Below, piece after piece: positions 8,723 to 17,777 of a stretch of 32,754 nt of DNA. Both the position numbers and the translations under genes were made by a program. Within the stretch, counting starts at the first letter, position 1. Each line of letters starts with the position of its first letter. The DNA is from Dehalococcoidia bacterium (GTDB lineage Bacteria > Chloroflexota > Dehalococcoidia > UBA2979): contig SCVR01000202.1 of the NCBI GenBank assembly GCA_004296805.1, positions 1 to 32,754 of the forward strand. Reading direction: 5' to 3'. Below the pieces are notes generated by a model. It did not search any database and had not been told where the DNA came from. It was given only the letters and a program-made list of their open reading frames with translations.

Positions 8723-9862
8723 ATGCACCGTGCCTCGCGTCTGATTCTCATCGTCGGCTGCCTGGCGACGCTCCTCATCGGGTGCCGCACGGAACGCGAC
8801 ACCGCCACGGTGCCTCGGCGCGACCGCCCCACGGCCGGGGCGCCCCGTGCCTTCCTGATGGGGTTCACGGACACCCCGGCTGCGCTCACGCCGGATGCCT
8901 ACACCGCCACCTTCGACCTCGCCTCCAACTACGGCGAGATCATCCTCGTCCAGCGCGCCGTGGCGTGGAGCGACTTCGTGCCCGGCTCGAAGCCCTCGGA
9001 CGCGCTGCGTGAGCAAACGCTGCGCGCACGCGGGGCTGCGAGCGAACGCGGCCTCACCCTGGCGATGGCGATCGACCCGTTCGACCCCGCCGCCCGAGGT
9101 CGCCTGCAGGGCCTGCCGCAGAAGTACGCGGGCAAGACCCTTGCCGACGCCGACCTGCGGAAAGCGTTCGTGGCCGACGCGGCGTTCGTCGCACGCACGG
9201 CGAAACCCGCGTACCTCGCGCTCGGCCTTGAGGTGAACACGACCTTCGAGCGGAACCCGGACGGTTATCGCGCATTCATCGAGGCGTACAAAGAGGCATA
9301 TGACGCGGTGAAGGCTGCCTCCCCGGAGACGAAGGTGTTCCCGGGCTTCCAGTACGAGGAACTGCTCGGCATCCTCCCGGACCTGCCGCCACACCCGCCT
9401 CGCTGGCAGTTGCTCGAGGCGTATGGCGCGAAGATGGACCTCCTCGCGATCACCACATACCCCTCGTTCGTTTACGAGGTCGCGCGCAAGATCCCGCCGG
9501 GCTACTACCTCGACATCACGAAGCAGACGAAGTTGCCGGTGGCGTTCCTCTCCGCGGGCTTCTCTGCTGCGCCCGGCCGCGACAACCTCAACTCCTCGAC
9601 GCCGCCCGAGCAACGGCGCTACCTCCAGCGGCTGATCGAAGATGCCGACGCGCTCGCCTCGCCGTTCCTGATCTGGTACGCGGGCCGTGACCCCGGCTTC
9701 GCGCAGTCGCCGCCGTTCGACCTGCTCGGCAGCCTCGGCCTGCGCGATTCGCACGACCAGGCGAAGGAGGCATGGGGCGTGTGGGAGGCAGCCACCAACC
9801 GACCGTATGACCCGCAGACGCCCCCGCGCACGCCGACCCCAGCCGCGACCGTCGCCCCGTGA
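8723..9862 (+). CDS. Lipoprotein with glycoside-hydrolase-like TIM-barrel appearance
   Basis: The 379-residue protein has a lipoprotein signal: basic start, hydrophobic LILIVGCLATLLIGC and a lipobox LIGC with Cys21. It would be anchored outside the membrane. The mature part shows alternating strands and helices with glycosidase-like spots: AMAIDPFDP, YLALGLEVNT with a candidate acid/base Glu, then LLAITTYPSF and LPVAFLSAGFS late in the barrel. No exact GH family is recognised; resemblance to GH53/GH39-type barrels is my inference. The tail is Pro/Thr-rich. The stop codon overlaps the GTG of a tiny membrane protein. Confidence 0.7.
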   Translation: MHRASRLILIVGCLATLLIGCRTERDTATVPRRDRPTAGAPRAFLMGFTDTPAALTPDAYTATFDLASNYGEIILVQRAVAWSDFVPGSKPSDALREQTLRARGAASERGLTLAMAIDPFDPAARGRLQGLPQKYAGKTLADADLRKAFVADAAFVARTAKPAYLALGLEVNTTFERNPDGYRAFIEAYKEAYDAVKAASPETKVFPGFQYEELLGILPDLPPHPPRWQLLEAYGAKMDLLAITTYPSFVYEVARKIPPGYYLDITKQTKLPVAFLSAGFSAAPGRDNLNSSTPPEQRRYLQRLIEDADALASPFLIWYAGRDPGFAQSPPFDLLGSLGLRDSHDQAKEAWGVWEAATNRPYDPQTPPRTPTPAATVAP

Positions 9863-9999
9863 GGCGCCAGGACCGCAAGTACCTGATCCTCGGCGCGTTC
9901 GTCGTGCTCGCGCTCGCCTTCTACTGCGTCGCGGGCACGCCGCCCGCCGTGCCGGACGCGGCCACCGCGACTGCGACACCGACCCGCGCGATCCCGTAG
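9859..9999 (+). CDS. Small single-span membrane protein, 46 residues
   Basis: GTG at 9859 overlaps the TGA stop of the lipoprotein gene (GTGA), a sign of translational coupling. The 46-residue product has a basic head (RRQDRK), one hydrophobic helix (YLILGAFVVLALAFYCVAG) and a short Ala/Thr/Pro tail, so N-in with an exported tail. The single Cys is not in a good lipobox. No family is recognised. Coupling suggests it works with, or is stoichiometric to, the lipoprotein. Confidence 0.5.
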   Translation: MRRQDRKYLILGAFVVLALAFYCVAGTPPAVPDAATATATPTRAIP

Positions 10000-10035
10000 G
10001 TTGTCCGGGCAAACGACACCCAGTGGGAGACACCC

Positions 10036-11199
10036 GTGAACTTTGACCTGACCGAGGAGCACCGGCTCATCCAACAGTCCGCACGGCGGATCGCACAGGA
10101 GGTCGTGGCGCCTCGTGCGGCGGAGGTGGACGAGACGGGCGTCTATCCGGAGGACTACTTCCAGGCGTTCAAGCGCGCTGACCTCCTGGGCATCACGCTG
10201 CCGAAGGCCGTTGGCGGCGCAGAGGCAGGCACGCTCGCGCTCACCCTCGCCGTGGAGGAGATGTCGAAGTACGACTGCTCCGCCGGGCTCATGCTGCTGC
10301 TCTCCTCGCTCTCCACCCACACGGTGAAGTTCTTCGGGACGCCGGAACAGCAGGCGTCCTACATCGGCCCCGTGGCGCGCGGCGAGAAGAAGGCGGCGTT
10401 CTGCCTCACCGAACCGGACGCCGGCTCCGATGTCGCGAACCTGCAGACGCGCGCGGTGCGGGACGGTGACGACTACGTGATCACCGGACAGAAGTGCTTC
10501 ATCTCCGGTGGCCCGATCGCGGACCAGGTCGTCGTGTTCGCCAAGACGAACTACCCCGACCCGCGCTCGCTCAACGCCTTCCTCGTCGACACCTCGATGC
10601 CGGGCTTCGAGGTCACTTCGGTCGACCGCAAGATGGGCGTGCGCGGCGTGCCCACGGGTGTGCTGACGTTCGACCACGTCCGCGTGTCCAAGGACCGCTT
10701 GGTGGGCGGCACCGAAGGCCTGGGGATGAAGGGCCCGCTGACGACGCTGATGTCGCTGCGGCCCGTCGTCGGCGCCCGGGGCCTCGGCCTCGCCGAGGGC
10801 TGCCTCACCTACGCCCTCAACTTCGCCCGCGAGCGGCGCGCCTTCGGGGGACCGCTGACGGACCTGCAGGCGATCCAGATGAAGTTCGCGGACATGGCGA
10901 TCGAGATCGAGGCGGCGCGCCTGCTCGTCTACCAGGGCTCGTGGATGATCGACCATGGCCGCTACGGCCCGGAGCACGGGCACATGCTGGCAATCGCCAA
11001 GGCCTTCGCCACCGAGACCAGCAACCGCGTGGCGTCGAGCGCGCTGCAGGTGCTCGGCGGACAGGGCTACATGATGGACCACCCGTTGGAGCGTCACTAC
11101 CGCGACGCCCGCCAGTTGATGATCGTGGAGGGGACGTCCGAGGTGCAGCGTGTCGTCGTCGCGCGCGCGCTGCTCGACCGGAACCTCGTCTACCCATAG
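10036..11199 (+). CDS. Acyl-CoA dehydrogenase
   Basis: The 387-residue FAD flavoprotein is of normal length. It shows the signatures FCLTEPDAGSDV and QVLGGQGYMMDHPLERHYRDA, and a catalytic base E365 in VEGTSEVQR, the position used by short- and medium-chain enzymes. It catalyses alpha,beta-dehydrogenation of an acyl-CoA and passes electrons to ETF. Chain length is not evident. The GTG start at 10036 has GGGAGA 5 bases upstream. It ends 10 bases from the DUF503 stop on the other strand, with no room for a terminator. Confidence 0.93.
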   Translation: MNFDLTEEHRLIQQSARRIAQEVVAPRAAEVDETGVYPEDYFQAFKRADLLGITLPKAVGGAEAGTLALTLAVEEMSKYDCSAGLMLLLSSLSTHTVKFFGTPEQQASYIGPVARGEKKAAFCLTEPDAGSDVANLQTRAVRDGDDYVITGQKCFISGGPIADQVVVFAKTNYPDPRSLNAFLVDTSMPGFEVTSVDRKMGVRGVPTGVLTFDHVRVSKDRLVGGTEGLGMKGPLTTLMSLRPVVGARGLGLAEGCLTYALNFARERRAFGGPLTDLQAIQMKFADMAIEIEAARLLVYQGSWMIDHGRYGPEHGHMLAIAKAFATETSNRVASSALQVLGGQGYMMDHPLERHYRDARQLMIVEGTSEVQRVVVARALLDRNLVYP

Positions 11200-11209
11200 C
11201 CGGGCCGGA

Positions 11210-11506
11210 TCAGCGCAGCACGGTCTCCTCGATCGCAGCGTCGATGATCTCGCCACGCCCGATCAGGTAGTCCTCCGCGAAGCGGTGCGCTTCCTCCGCT
11301 ACGGCACGCGCCGTCGCGGCGTCGCGCGAGACGACCGCGTAGCCCACCTGCGCCGCATCGACACGCTCCTGCAGTCCCGTCTCCGCCGCGGTGACGTGCA
11401 GGCGCGTCCGCAGCCGTTCGACGAGCGGACGGATGACGCCGCGCTTCTCCTTGAGCGAGTGTGACTGCGGGATGTCGATGGTGAGCAGTACGGAGACGGT
11501 CACCAT
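11210..11506 (-). CDS. DUF503 (YlxP-like) family protein
   Basis: The 98-residue protein has the family's N-terminal LLTIDIPQSHSLKEKRGVIR and the later segment AAQVGYAVVSRD. YlxP-type proteins lie near infB and rbfA in Firmicutes and are suspected ribosome-associated factors, without a firm function. Here the gene follows scpB by 33 bases, with GGAGG 6 bases before the ATG, so it is probably the last gene of the membrane protein-scpB-DUF503 unit. Confidence 0.85.
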   Translation of the reverse strand: MVTVSVLLTIDIPQSHSLKEKRGVIRPLVERLRTRLHVTAAETGLQERVDAAQVGYAVVSRDAATARAVAEEAHRFAEDYLIGRGEIIDAAIEETVLR

Positions 11507-11539
11507 CGGTGGCCTCCGGCCGGCGTCGGCCCGCGCGTG

Positions 11540-12466
11540 CTACGCCTCGTCGCTGTCGGGACGCTGCGCGCTCGCAAACGCCTGCTCTGCCGCACTCGCG
11601 AGGGCACTCGCGTCCGCGGACAGTTCGAGCGCTGCGGCAGCCGCCTGCTCCTCGGCCGTCGGTTCGGCGTCAGCTGCGGCTTCGACCTCGGCCAGCGCGT
11701 TGGCGATCGCCTGTTCATCCAGGCCGAGTTGCGCGCCGATCTCGGAGAGCGGGATGTCCACTTCTTCAGGGAGCGGCGGCAGCTGGCCGGTGCGCTCCAG
11801 GCCGAAGTGCTGGAGGAAGCGCTGCGTCGTGCGGAACAGCGTCGGCCGGCCCGGGCCGTTCGCGTAACCCGCGGGCTCGATCAGGCCGCGTGCGCGCAGC
11901 GTCTGCAACGCACCGTCGCTGCTCACGCCGCGCACGGCATCGATCTGCCCACGCGTGACGGGCTGCTTGTACGCGATGATCGCGAGCGTCTCCAGCGCGG
12001 CTGTCGAAAGCCGCCGGTTCAGTTCGAGGCCGAGGAAGCGTTCGACCTGCGTGGCGGCTTCCGGCGCGGAGACGAGGACCACGCCATCCGGGCCGCGTTG
12101 CACGCGGATGCCGCGCCCGGCCTCACGGAGCGTGTCCGCGAGGTCGTCCAGCGCACGCATCACGCGCTGCGGGGACACCTCGAGGGCGCGCGCGAGGTAC
12201 GCCTCCTCCACCGGGTGGTCGGCCACGAAGAGCAGCGCTTCGAGCAGTAGCGGCAGCTGGGTGAGGTCTTCGAAGGCCTCGGGCGCGTCGGGAGGTGCGA
12301 CCGCGATGACTTCTGCCGCAGGAGTCGCGTCCACCGGCTCGGCGTCCCCGCCGGACACATCAATGGCGACCGGCTCAGGTGCCGGGTCGGCGTCGAAAGG
12401 ACGCGGAGGGGTCATCGCGCGCGGCTTGCTGCCGTCTGATGCTGCGGGCCCCGTCGCGTCCGTCAT
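11540..12466 (-). CDS. scpB: Segregation and condensation protein B
   Basis: ScpB forms the SMC-ScpA-ScpB condensin complex with ScpA. The 308-residue protein has two winged-helix domains, seen as LLLEALLFVADHPVEEAYLA and LETLAIIAYKQPVTRGQIDA, followed by LQTLRARGLIEPAG and GRPTLFRTTQRFLQHFGL. About 66 residues of Pro/Ala/Asp-rich sequence precede the first domain and an acidic, Ala-rich stretch follows the last; both look disordered and make the protein longer than usual. The ATG at 12466 overlaps the upstream gene's TGA (ATGA), so translation is coupled. scpA, the normal upstream neighbour, is missing here. Confidence 0.93.
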   Translation of the reverse strand: MTDATGPAASDGSKPRAMTPPRPFDADPAPEPVAIDVSGGDAEPVDATPAAEVIAVAPPDAPEAFEDLTQLPLLLEALLFVADHPVEEAYLARALEVSPQRVMRALDDLADTLREAGRGIRVQRGPDGVVLVSAPEAATQVERFLGLELNRRLSTAALETLAIIAYKQPVTRGQIDAVRGVSSDGALQTLRARGLIEPAGYANGPGRPTLFRTTQRFLQHFGLERTGQLPPLPEEVDIPLSEIGAQLGLDEQAIANALAEVEAAADAEPTAEEQAAAAALELSADASALASAAEQAFASAQRPDSDEA

Positions 12467-13131
12467 GTGCCTCGTCCCAACCGCAAGTCGAGTTCCTGAT
12501 ACCGCACGTCCACCGTTGGCCGCGCCGCGAGGCGCACGCCCAGCCGTCCCTGCACGACCGTCGCCACCACCTCGTCCACGGCTTCGACGGTCTCGTCGAC
12601 GCGCGCCCGCGGCTGGAGGTCGGCCCGCACCGTGACCCGCAGGCCGCGCCAGTGCAGGTTCTGCACCCGGACGGCGGCACCGGCGAGCGACGTGTCGTCG
12701 AGGAGGGCATCCCGCACGGCGGCCGCCACCTCGTCGACCGCCATCCTCGCACGCCCGCCCGCGAGCCGCACCGGGCGACGTTCCGCGGTCTCGCGGCCCC
12801 ACGCGCCGATGATCAGGAGCAGGCCGGCGGCCACACACAGGACGGTGACCAGCGCGCGTCCGCGCGCGGTGTTGTGCTCCTCTAGCCAGCCCAGGCCGTC
12901 CGCGGCTGCGTTGAGCGCCCCGGCCGATCCGACCCAGACCAGCGCCGCAAGACCGGCCGTGAGGGCAGCCCCAACGAACGCCAGACGGTACGGATGACGG
13001 CGGAGTGTGGCCGGCGGATTCGGGGTCACACGGGGGACAACGAGCAATGAGGGCTCGTCGCTCGGTGGCCGCGTGGTGCGCCGGGCGAAGTGGAGGCGGC
13101 TGGGGCGCTCTGAGTGTGGTCGGGCGGCCAT
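12463..13131 (-). CDS. Membrane protein with Asp23/AmaP-like C-terminal domain
   Basis: The 222-residue protein has a basic, Pro-rich head (about 1-45), two transmembrane helices (about 50-72 and 93-112) and a soluble C-terminal domain (about 118-215). That domain has the alternating pattern of Asp23-type domains (VRVQNLHWRGLRVTVRADLQ, then VQGRLGVRLAARPTVDVRY). This layout matches AmaP, the membrane anchor of Asp23 in Gram-positives; the match is from pattern and moderate. The ATG at 13131 is chosen for a TGAGGA site 7-8 bases upstream. The stop overlaps the scpB start. Confidence 0.55.
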   Translation of the reverse strand: MAARPHSERPSRLHFARRTTRPPSDEPSLLVVPRVTPNPPATLRRHPYRLAFVGAALTAGLAALVWVGSAGALNAAADGLGWLEEHNTARGRALVTVLCVAAGLLLIIGAWGRETAERRPVRLAGGRARMAVDEVAAAVRDALLDDTSLAGAAVRVQNLHWRGLRVTVRADLQPRARVDETVEAVDEVVATVVQGRLGVRLAARPTVDVRYQELDLRLGRGT

Positions 13132-13252
13132 GGGAGTCCTCACAGGCAACCCACAGCCACCAGAGGTGGCCGAAGATGGCCGGACGCCCGCCCGATGCCT
13201 CAAACGTGCCCCCGCGGTGGTGTGCGTGCGGGTGCGCGCCTGCTGCACATCG

Positions 13253-13258
13253 TACGAT
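13253..13258 (+). promoter_or_regulatory. -10 element, leaderless promoter of the amidohydrolase gene
   Basis: TACGAT lies 7 bases before GTG 13266, with no ribosome site in between. It is identical in sequence to the hexamers before 1356 and 8723. Confidence 0.5.
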
Positions 13259-13265
13259 CCCGCGC

Positions 13266-14039
13266 GTGATCGTGGACATCCATACCCACCTGTTCCCGCC
13301 CCGCTTCATCGCAGAGCGCGCGCGCCTCGCCGTGTCCGAGCCCGCCTTCGCGGAGATGTACGGCGACCCAAAGGCGAAGATGGCGACCGCCCATGACCTG
13401 CTCGCCTCGATGGAGCGTGCCGGTGTGGACGTCTCCGTGGCGTGTGGATTCTGGTGGCGCGACCCGGCGCTGGCCGCGGAACACGCCGCCTACCTCGTCG
13501 AGGCGGCCCGCGCCGCGGGGGGCCGCCTGCTGGCCTTCGTCCCAACCCGCGAAGCCATCGACGGGGCGGCCGGCATCGGCGAGGTGCGCGAGCCGACGCC
13601 CGAGGGCGTTCCGGCCTCGACGCTTCCCGTGCTCACCCACTGCTCGGAGGAAGTCGGACACGCGTACGCCGGCAAGGTCGGCGGCCTGACGCCGGGTGCG
13701 CTGGGCAGGCTGCTGGAGGCGCGCCCTCAGGCGCGTGTGATCGCGGCGCACTGGGGTGGCGGGTTCCCGTTTGCGGCGCTCATGCCAGAGGTGCGCGCAC
13801 GGTTCGATCGCCGCGTGCTCTTCGACAGCGCCGCTTCGGTGTACCTCTACGGGCCGGAGGTGTTCCGCCGTGTGATCGATCTCGCAGGCCTCGACACCGT
13901 CGCCTGGGGATCAGACTTCCCGCTGCGCCCGCAGGACGTCGACCGCGCGTCCGTGGACGCGGCGCTGCCTGACGAGCAGGAACGGGCGGCGATCCTGGGC
14001 GGGAACGCGGCGCGCTTCCTCGGACTGGCGTCCGAGTAG
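13266..14039 (+). CDS. Amidohydrolase family protein (metal-dependent, TIM barrel)
   Basis: The 257-residue protein starts with VDIHTHLF, the first metal-binding HxH. It also carries PVLTHCSEE, AAHWGGGFPF and AWGSDFP, supplying the further His ligands and the catalytic Asp of the amidohydrolase_2 family (decarboxylases and hydrolases). Between GIGEVREP and LPVLTH I see only about 15 residues, whereas relatives usually have a helix of 20 or more extra residues there, so one barrel helix may be shortened. GTG 13266 is chosen because it gives the family N-terminus and has TACGAT 7 bases upstream. Substrate unknown. Confidence 0.8.
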   Translation: MIVDIHTHLFPPRFIAERARLAVSEPAFAEMYGDPKAKMATAHDLLASMERAGVDVSVACGFWWRDPALAAEHAAYLVEAARAAGGRLLAFVPTREAIDGAAGIGEVREPTPEGVPASTLPVLTHCSEEVGHAYAGKVGGLTPGALGRLLEARPQARVIAAHWGGGFPFAALMPEVRARFDRRVLFDSAASVYLYGPEVFRRVIDLAGLDTVAWGSDFPLRPQDVDRASVDAALPDEQERAAILGGNAARFLGLASE

Positions 14040-14051
14040 TCCGCAGACACC

Positions 14052-14085
14052 GAGACGGGCCACCGGGGAAGCGGCGGCCCGTCTC
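14052..14085. terminator. Bidirectional hairpin between amidohydrolase and groEL
   Basis: GAGACGGGCC (14052-14061) pairs with GGCCCGTCTC (14076-14085) across a 14-base loop. It lies between two convergent stops (14039 and 14120). There is no long T-run, so it is a terminator by position and stem strength. Confidence 0.55.
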
Positions 14086-14119
14086 AAGGAGGGCGTTCCG
14101 AGGACGCTGGCCGGCAGGA

Positions 14120-15778
<1,659 letters not shown>

Positions 15779-15849
15779 TCACCGCCCTCGCAGGCGTGGG
15801 GCCGCAGACGCGCAAGGCACGTCCCGGCCGCCAGGTGTGTCCGCGGTGC

Positions 15850-16176
15850 TTACTTCTTCTTGGCGGCCGGCTTGGCGGCGCCTTCGTCCAGCTTGGCAAG
15901 GACGTCCTGGAAGCGGATGACGATGTAGTCCTCCGAGTCCACGGTGACTTCCTGGCCGGTGTACTTCTGGTACAGGATGCGGTCACCCTCGGCGAGGTCC
16001 ATGGTCTCCATGACCCCCGCCTCGTTGACCTTGCCGGGGCCAGTGGCGACCACGACGCCGTGCTGCGGGGTCTCCTTCGCGGAGTCCGGGATCACGAGTC
16101 CGGAAGCCGTCACTTCCTCCGACTTCACAGCCTTGAGCACAATGTGGTCCGTCACGGGGACAACCTTCGTCGCCAA
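15850..16176 (-). CDS. groES: Co-chaperonin GroES (Hsp10)
   Basis: The lid of the GroEL cage. The sequence has the standard [10 protein letters not shown] start region, a mobile loop around [20 protein letters not shown], and [15 protein letters not shown]; a Lys-rich tail (KPAAKKK) closes it. The frame runs further upstream, but the start is set at TTG 16176 because AAGGAG lies 8 bases before it and it gives the expected N-terminus, for 108 residues. A TTG start for so abundant a protein is slightly odd. The leader of about 135 bases holds a perfect hairpin at 16206-16225. Confidence 0.95.
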   Translation of the reverse strand: MATKVVPVTDHIVLKAVKSEEVTASGLVIPDSAKETPQHGVVVATGPGKVNEAGVMETMDLAEGDRILYQKYTGQEVTVDSEDYIVIRFQDVLAKLDEGAAKPAAKKK

Positions 16177-16317
16177 CGTACCAACTCCTTCACCACCCGG
16201 CCCCCGGCTCGCGCTACCGCGAGCCGATGCCGGCCCCACCGTTACTTCGGGTGTTCCGGGGGTGCACATCGAGGGCTACCGCAGCCCGCCGAACGCGCAC
16301 ACCAGCCGATGCGCCGG

Positions 16318-16323
16318 ATGTTA
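16318..16323 (-). promoter_or_regulatory. -10 element of the groESL promoter
   Basis: On the minus strand TAACAT (16323-16318) overlaps the end of CIRCE. A TAGCAC hexamer 17 bases upstream (inside the other CIRCE arm) could act as a weak -35. A repressor bound to CIRCE would cover this promoter. Confidence 0.4.
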
Positions 16324-16347
16324 GCACTCACCCCGGAGGAGTGCTAG
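16321..16347. promoter_or_regulatory. CIRCE operator (HrcA binding site)
   Basis: TTAGCACTC (16321-16329), a 9-base spacer, then GAGTGCTAG (16339-16347). The CIRCE consensus is TTAGCACTC-N9-GAGTGCTAA, so 17 of 18 arm bases match with the exact spacer. It is the established site of the heat-shock repressor HrcA and lies about 145 bases upstream of groES. hrcA is not in the window. Confidence 0.93.
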
Positions 16348-16522
16348 TTCCTCGGAGCGAGAATCCGTGGCCCTCCCGCGACCCACCCGAGCGGGATCCC
16401 CTCAGCCGAGGTCCCCTGGTTGGTCGCCTCACCGGATCCACACAATTGCCTGATGCGACGCTCCGCCAAGGGGTGAGCCAGGCGGCTAGCCTGCAGCTCC
16501 CTGTCCGGCGGAGGAGACGTCC

Positions 16523-17650
16523 ATGCTGGCCACCGCCCTCGCCGAGGCACCGGCACGGTATCAATCTGCCCGCGGGCCGTCGGCGGAGCCGCCGGATCCA
16601 GCGGACACGGGCACGCTGCCCGGAGAGCCATTGATCACGGCGGCCTGGCTCCTCGGACGGGTACCCGCGACATTGCTGCCATGGCCGCTGCTCCGGGCGG
16701 GGCGGGCCGGGCGGGGTCCGGGCCCGGACGTCCGTGAGGCCGTGGCGCTGCTGCCCTCCGGGGTCCCGGCGGCCGGCGACGTGGAGGTGCACCGGACCGC
16801 TACGGACTTCGCGCAGCACGGGCACGCCGGAGACCCTCGCTATGCCTCGCTGCTCCTACACCTCGTCTGGCGCGACGACCGGGGGGCAGCCGAGCGAGGC
16901 GGGCCGGTGCGGCTCGCGGGTGGCGGACTCGCACCGACCATCGCCCTCGAACCGGCACTGGGGAGTAGGGCGCGGCTGGAGGCGGCCGTGGCGCTCGGCC
17001 CGGCGGGGCTGGGGGAGCCGTGCGCAGCCAGTCGCCTCGGCCGTGCGCCGGCCGAGACTGAGGCACTCCTGCGCCTGGAGGGGCGGCGGCGGCTCGGCGA
17101 GCGCGTCTGGCGCGCGCAGCACCTGGCTGCCGAGGTCGGCTGGGAGGCCGCCTGGCGGACGCTGCTGGACCGCGCGCTCGCGGCCTCGGCGGGGCGAAGG
17201 GCGGAGAGCGCGGCAGCGCGCGTCGCCCTTGCAGACGCGGTTGGGGCGGCGTTCGCTGGAGACCGCATTGATCTGCTGCGCGGGGTCACCGAGGTTGTGC
17301 GCTCTGCGGAAGGGAGCGGGCCGGCGGCGATCATCGTGCCGCTGCGGACGGCGGGGCTGGGCGTAGTGCGGGCGCGGGAGGTGGGCTGGAACGTGGTGCT
17401 GCCCGTCGCCGTGGCGCTGGCGGCGGCGTACGGCGACCTCGGACTGGCGCACGCGGCACACGCCGCGATCGAACGGTGGCCCGCGCCGCCTCCCTACGGG
17501 AAGACGAGGGCGCTCGCAGCGCTGGCGGAGGTCACGCCGCATGACGCGCTGACGGCGCAGGGGTTGCTGCGGATGCAGGACCTCTGGTGCACGCGCGGCG
17601 GCTGCGGGCACTGCCCGCTCTCGCCCGTGGACGGTCGCGCGCACTCGTGA
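16523..17650 (+). CDS. DUF2851 family protein
   Basis: The 375-residue protein matches DUF2851, known mostly from Bacteroidota and Chloroflexota and of unknown function. Markers are the early DVEVHRTATDFAQHGHAGDP followed by YASLLLHLVWRDD, and a C-terminal Cys cluster (WCTRGGCGHCPL) that could bind a metal. In relatives this fold recalls a nuclease-like core, but no activity is established. It is Arg/Ala/Gly-rich with no signal peptide. The ATG follows GGAGGAG closely. It is divergent from groES and convergent with the acyl-CoA dehydrogenase. Confidence 0.8.
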   Translation: MLATALAEAPARYQSARGPSAEPPDPADTGTLPGEPLITAAWLLGRVPATLLPWPLLRAGRAGRGPGPDVREAVALLPSGVPAAGDVEVHRTATDFAQHGHAGDPRYASLLLHLVWRDDRGAAERGGPVRLAGGGLAPTIALEPALGSRARLEAAVALGPAGLGEPCAASRLGRAPAETEALLRLEGRRRLGERVWRAQHLAAEVGWEAAWRTLLDRALAASAGRRAESAAARVALADAVGAAFAGDRIDLLRGVTEVVRSAEGSGPAAIIVPLRTAGLGVVRAREVGWNVVLPVAVALAAAYGDLGLAHAAHAAIERWPAPPPYGKTRALAALAEVTPHDALTAQGLLRMQDLWCTRGGCGHCPLSPVDGRAHS

Positions 17651-17714
17651 CCAGCCGCACGGCATCGGACGGCGCGTGGCCCGCACCGCCCTCTCGCCAG
17701 ATGCCCCGGTAACA

Positions 17715-17740
17715 GGAAGGCCACCCGAGGGTGGCCTTCC
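17715..17740. terminator. Bidirectional terminator, DUF2851 / acyl-CoA dehydrogenase
   Basis: GGAAGGCCACC (17715-17725), tetraloop CGAG, GGTGGCCTTCC (17730-17740): an 11-bp perfect stem between two convergent stops (17650 and 17778). It is followed by GTCTGTC on the plus strand and by TGTTACC on the minus strand. Confidence 0.8.
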
Positions 17741-17777
17741 GTCTGTCGATGGGCCCTCGAGGTGAGGGCGGCGGAGG

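Larger units (their letters stand above)
16177..16522. other. Divergent regulatory spacer, groES / DUF2851
   Basis: No gene is seen in these 346 bases. They hold the groES ribosome site, a perfect 8-bp hairpin in the groES leader (GGCTCGCG 16206-16213, CGCGAGCC 16218-16225, loop CTAC), a -10 overlapping CIRCE, and CIRCE itself. On the right-hand side are a possible TAGCCT -10 (16488-16493) and a GGAGGAG ribosome site for the DUF2851 gene. Confidence 0.6.

Noticed and set aside
12467-13309. N-terminal extension of the scpB frame across the membrane-protein gene
   Set aside because: Coding evidence there belongs to the overlapping membrane-protein gene in another frame; scpB starts at 12466 through the ATGA overlap.
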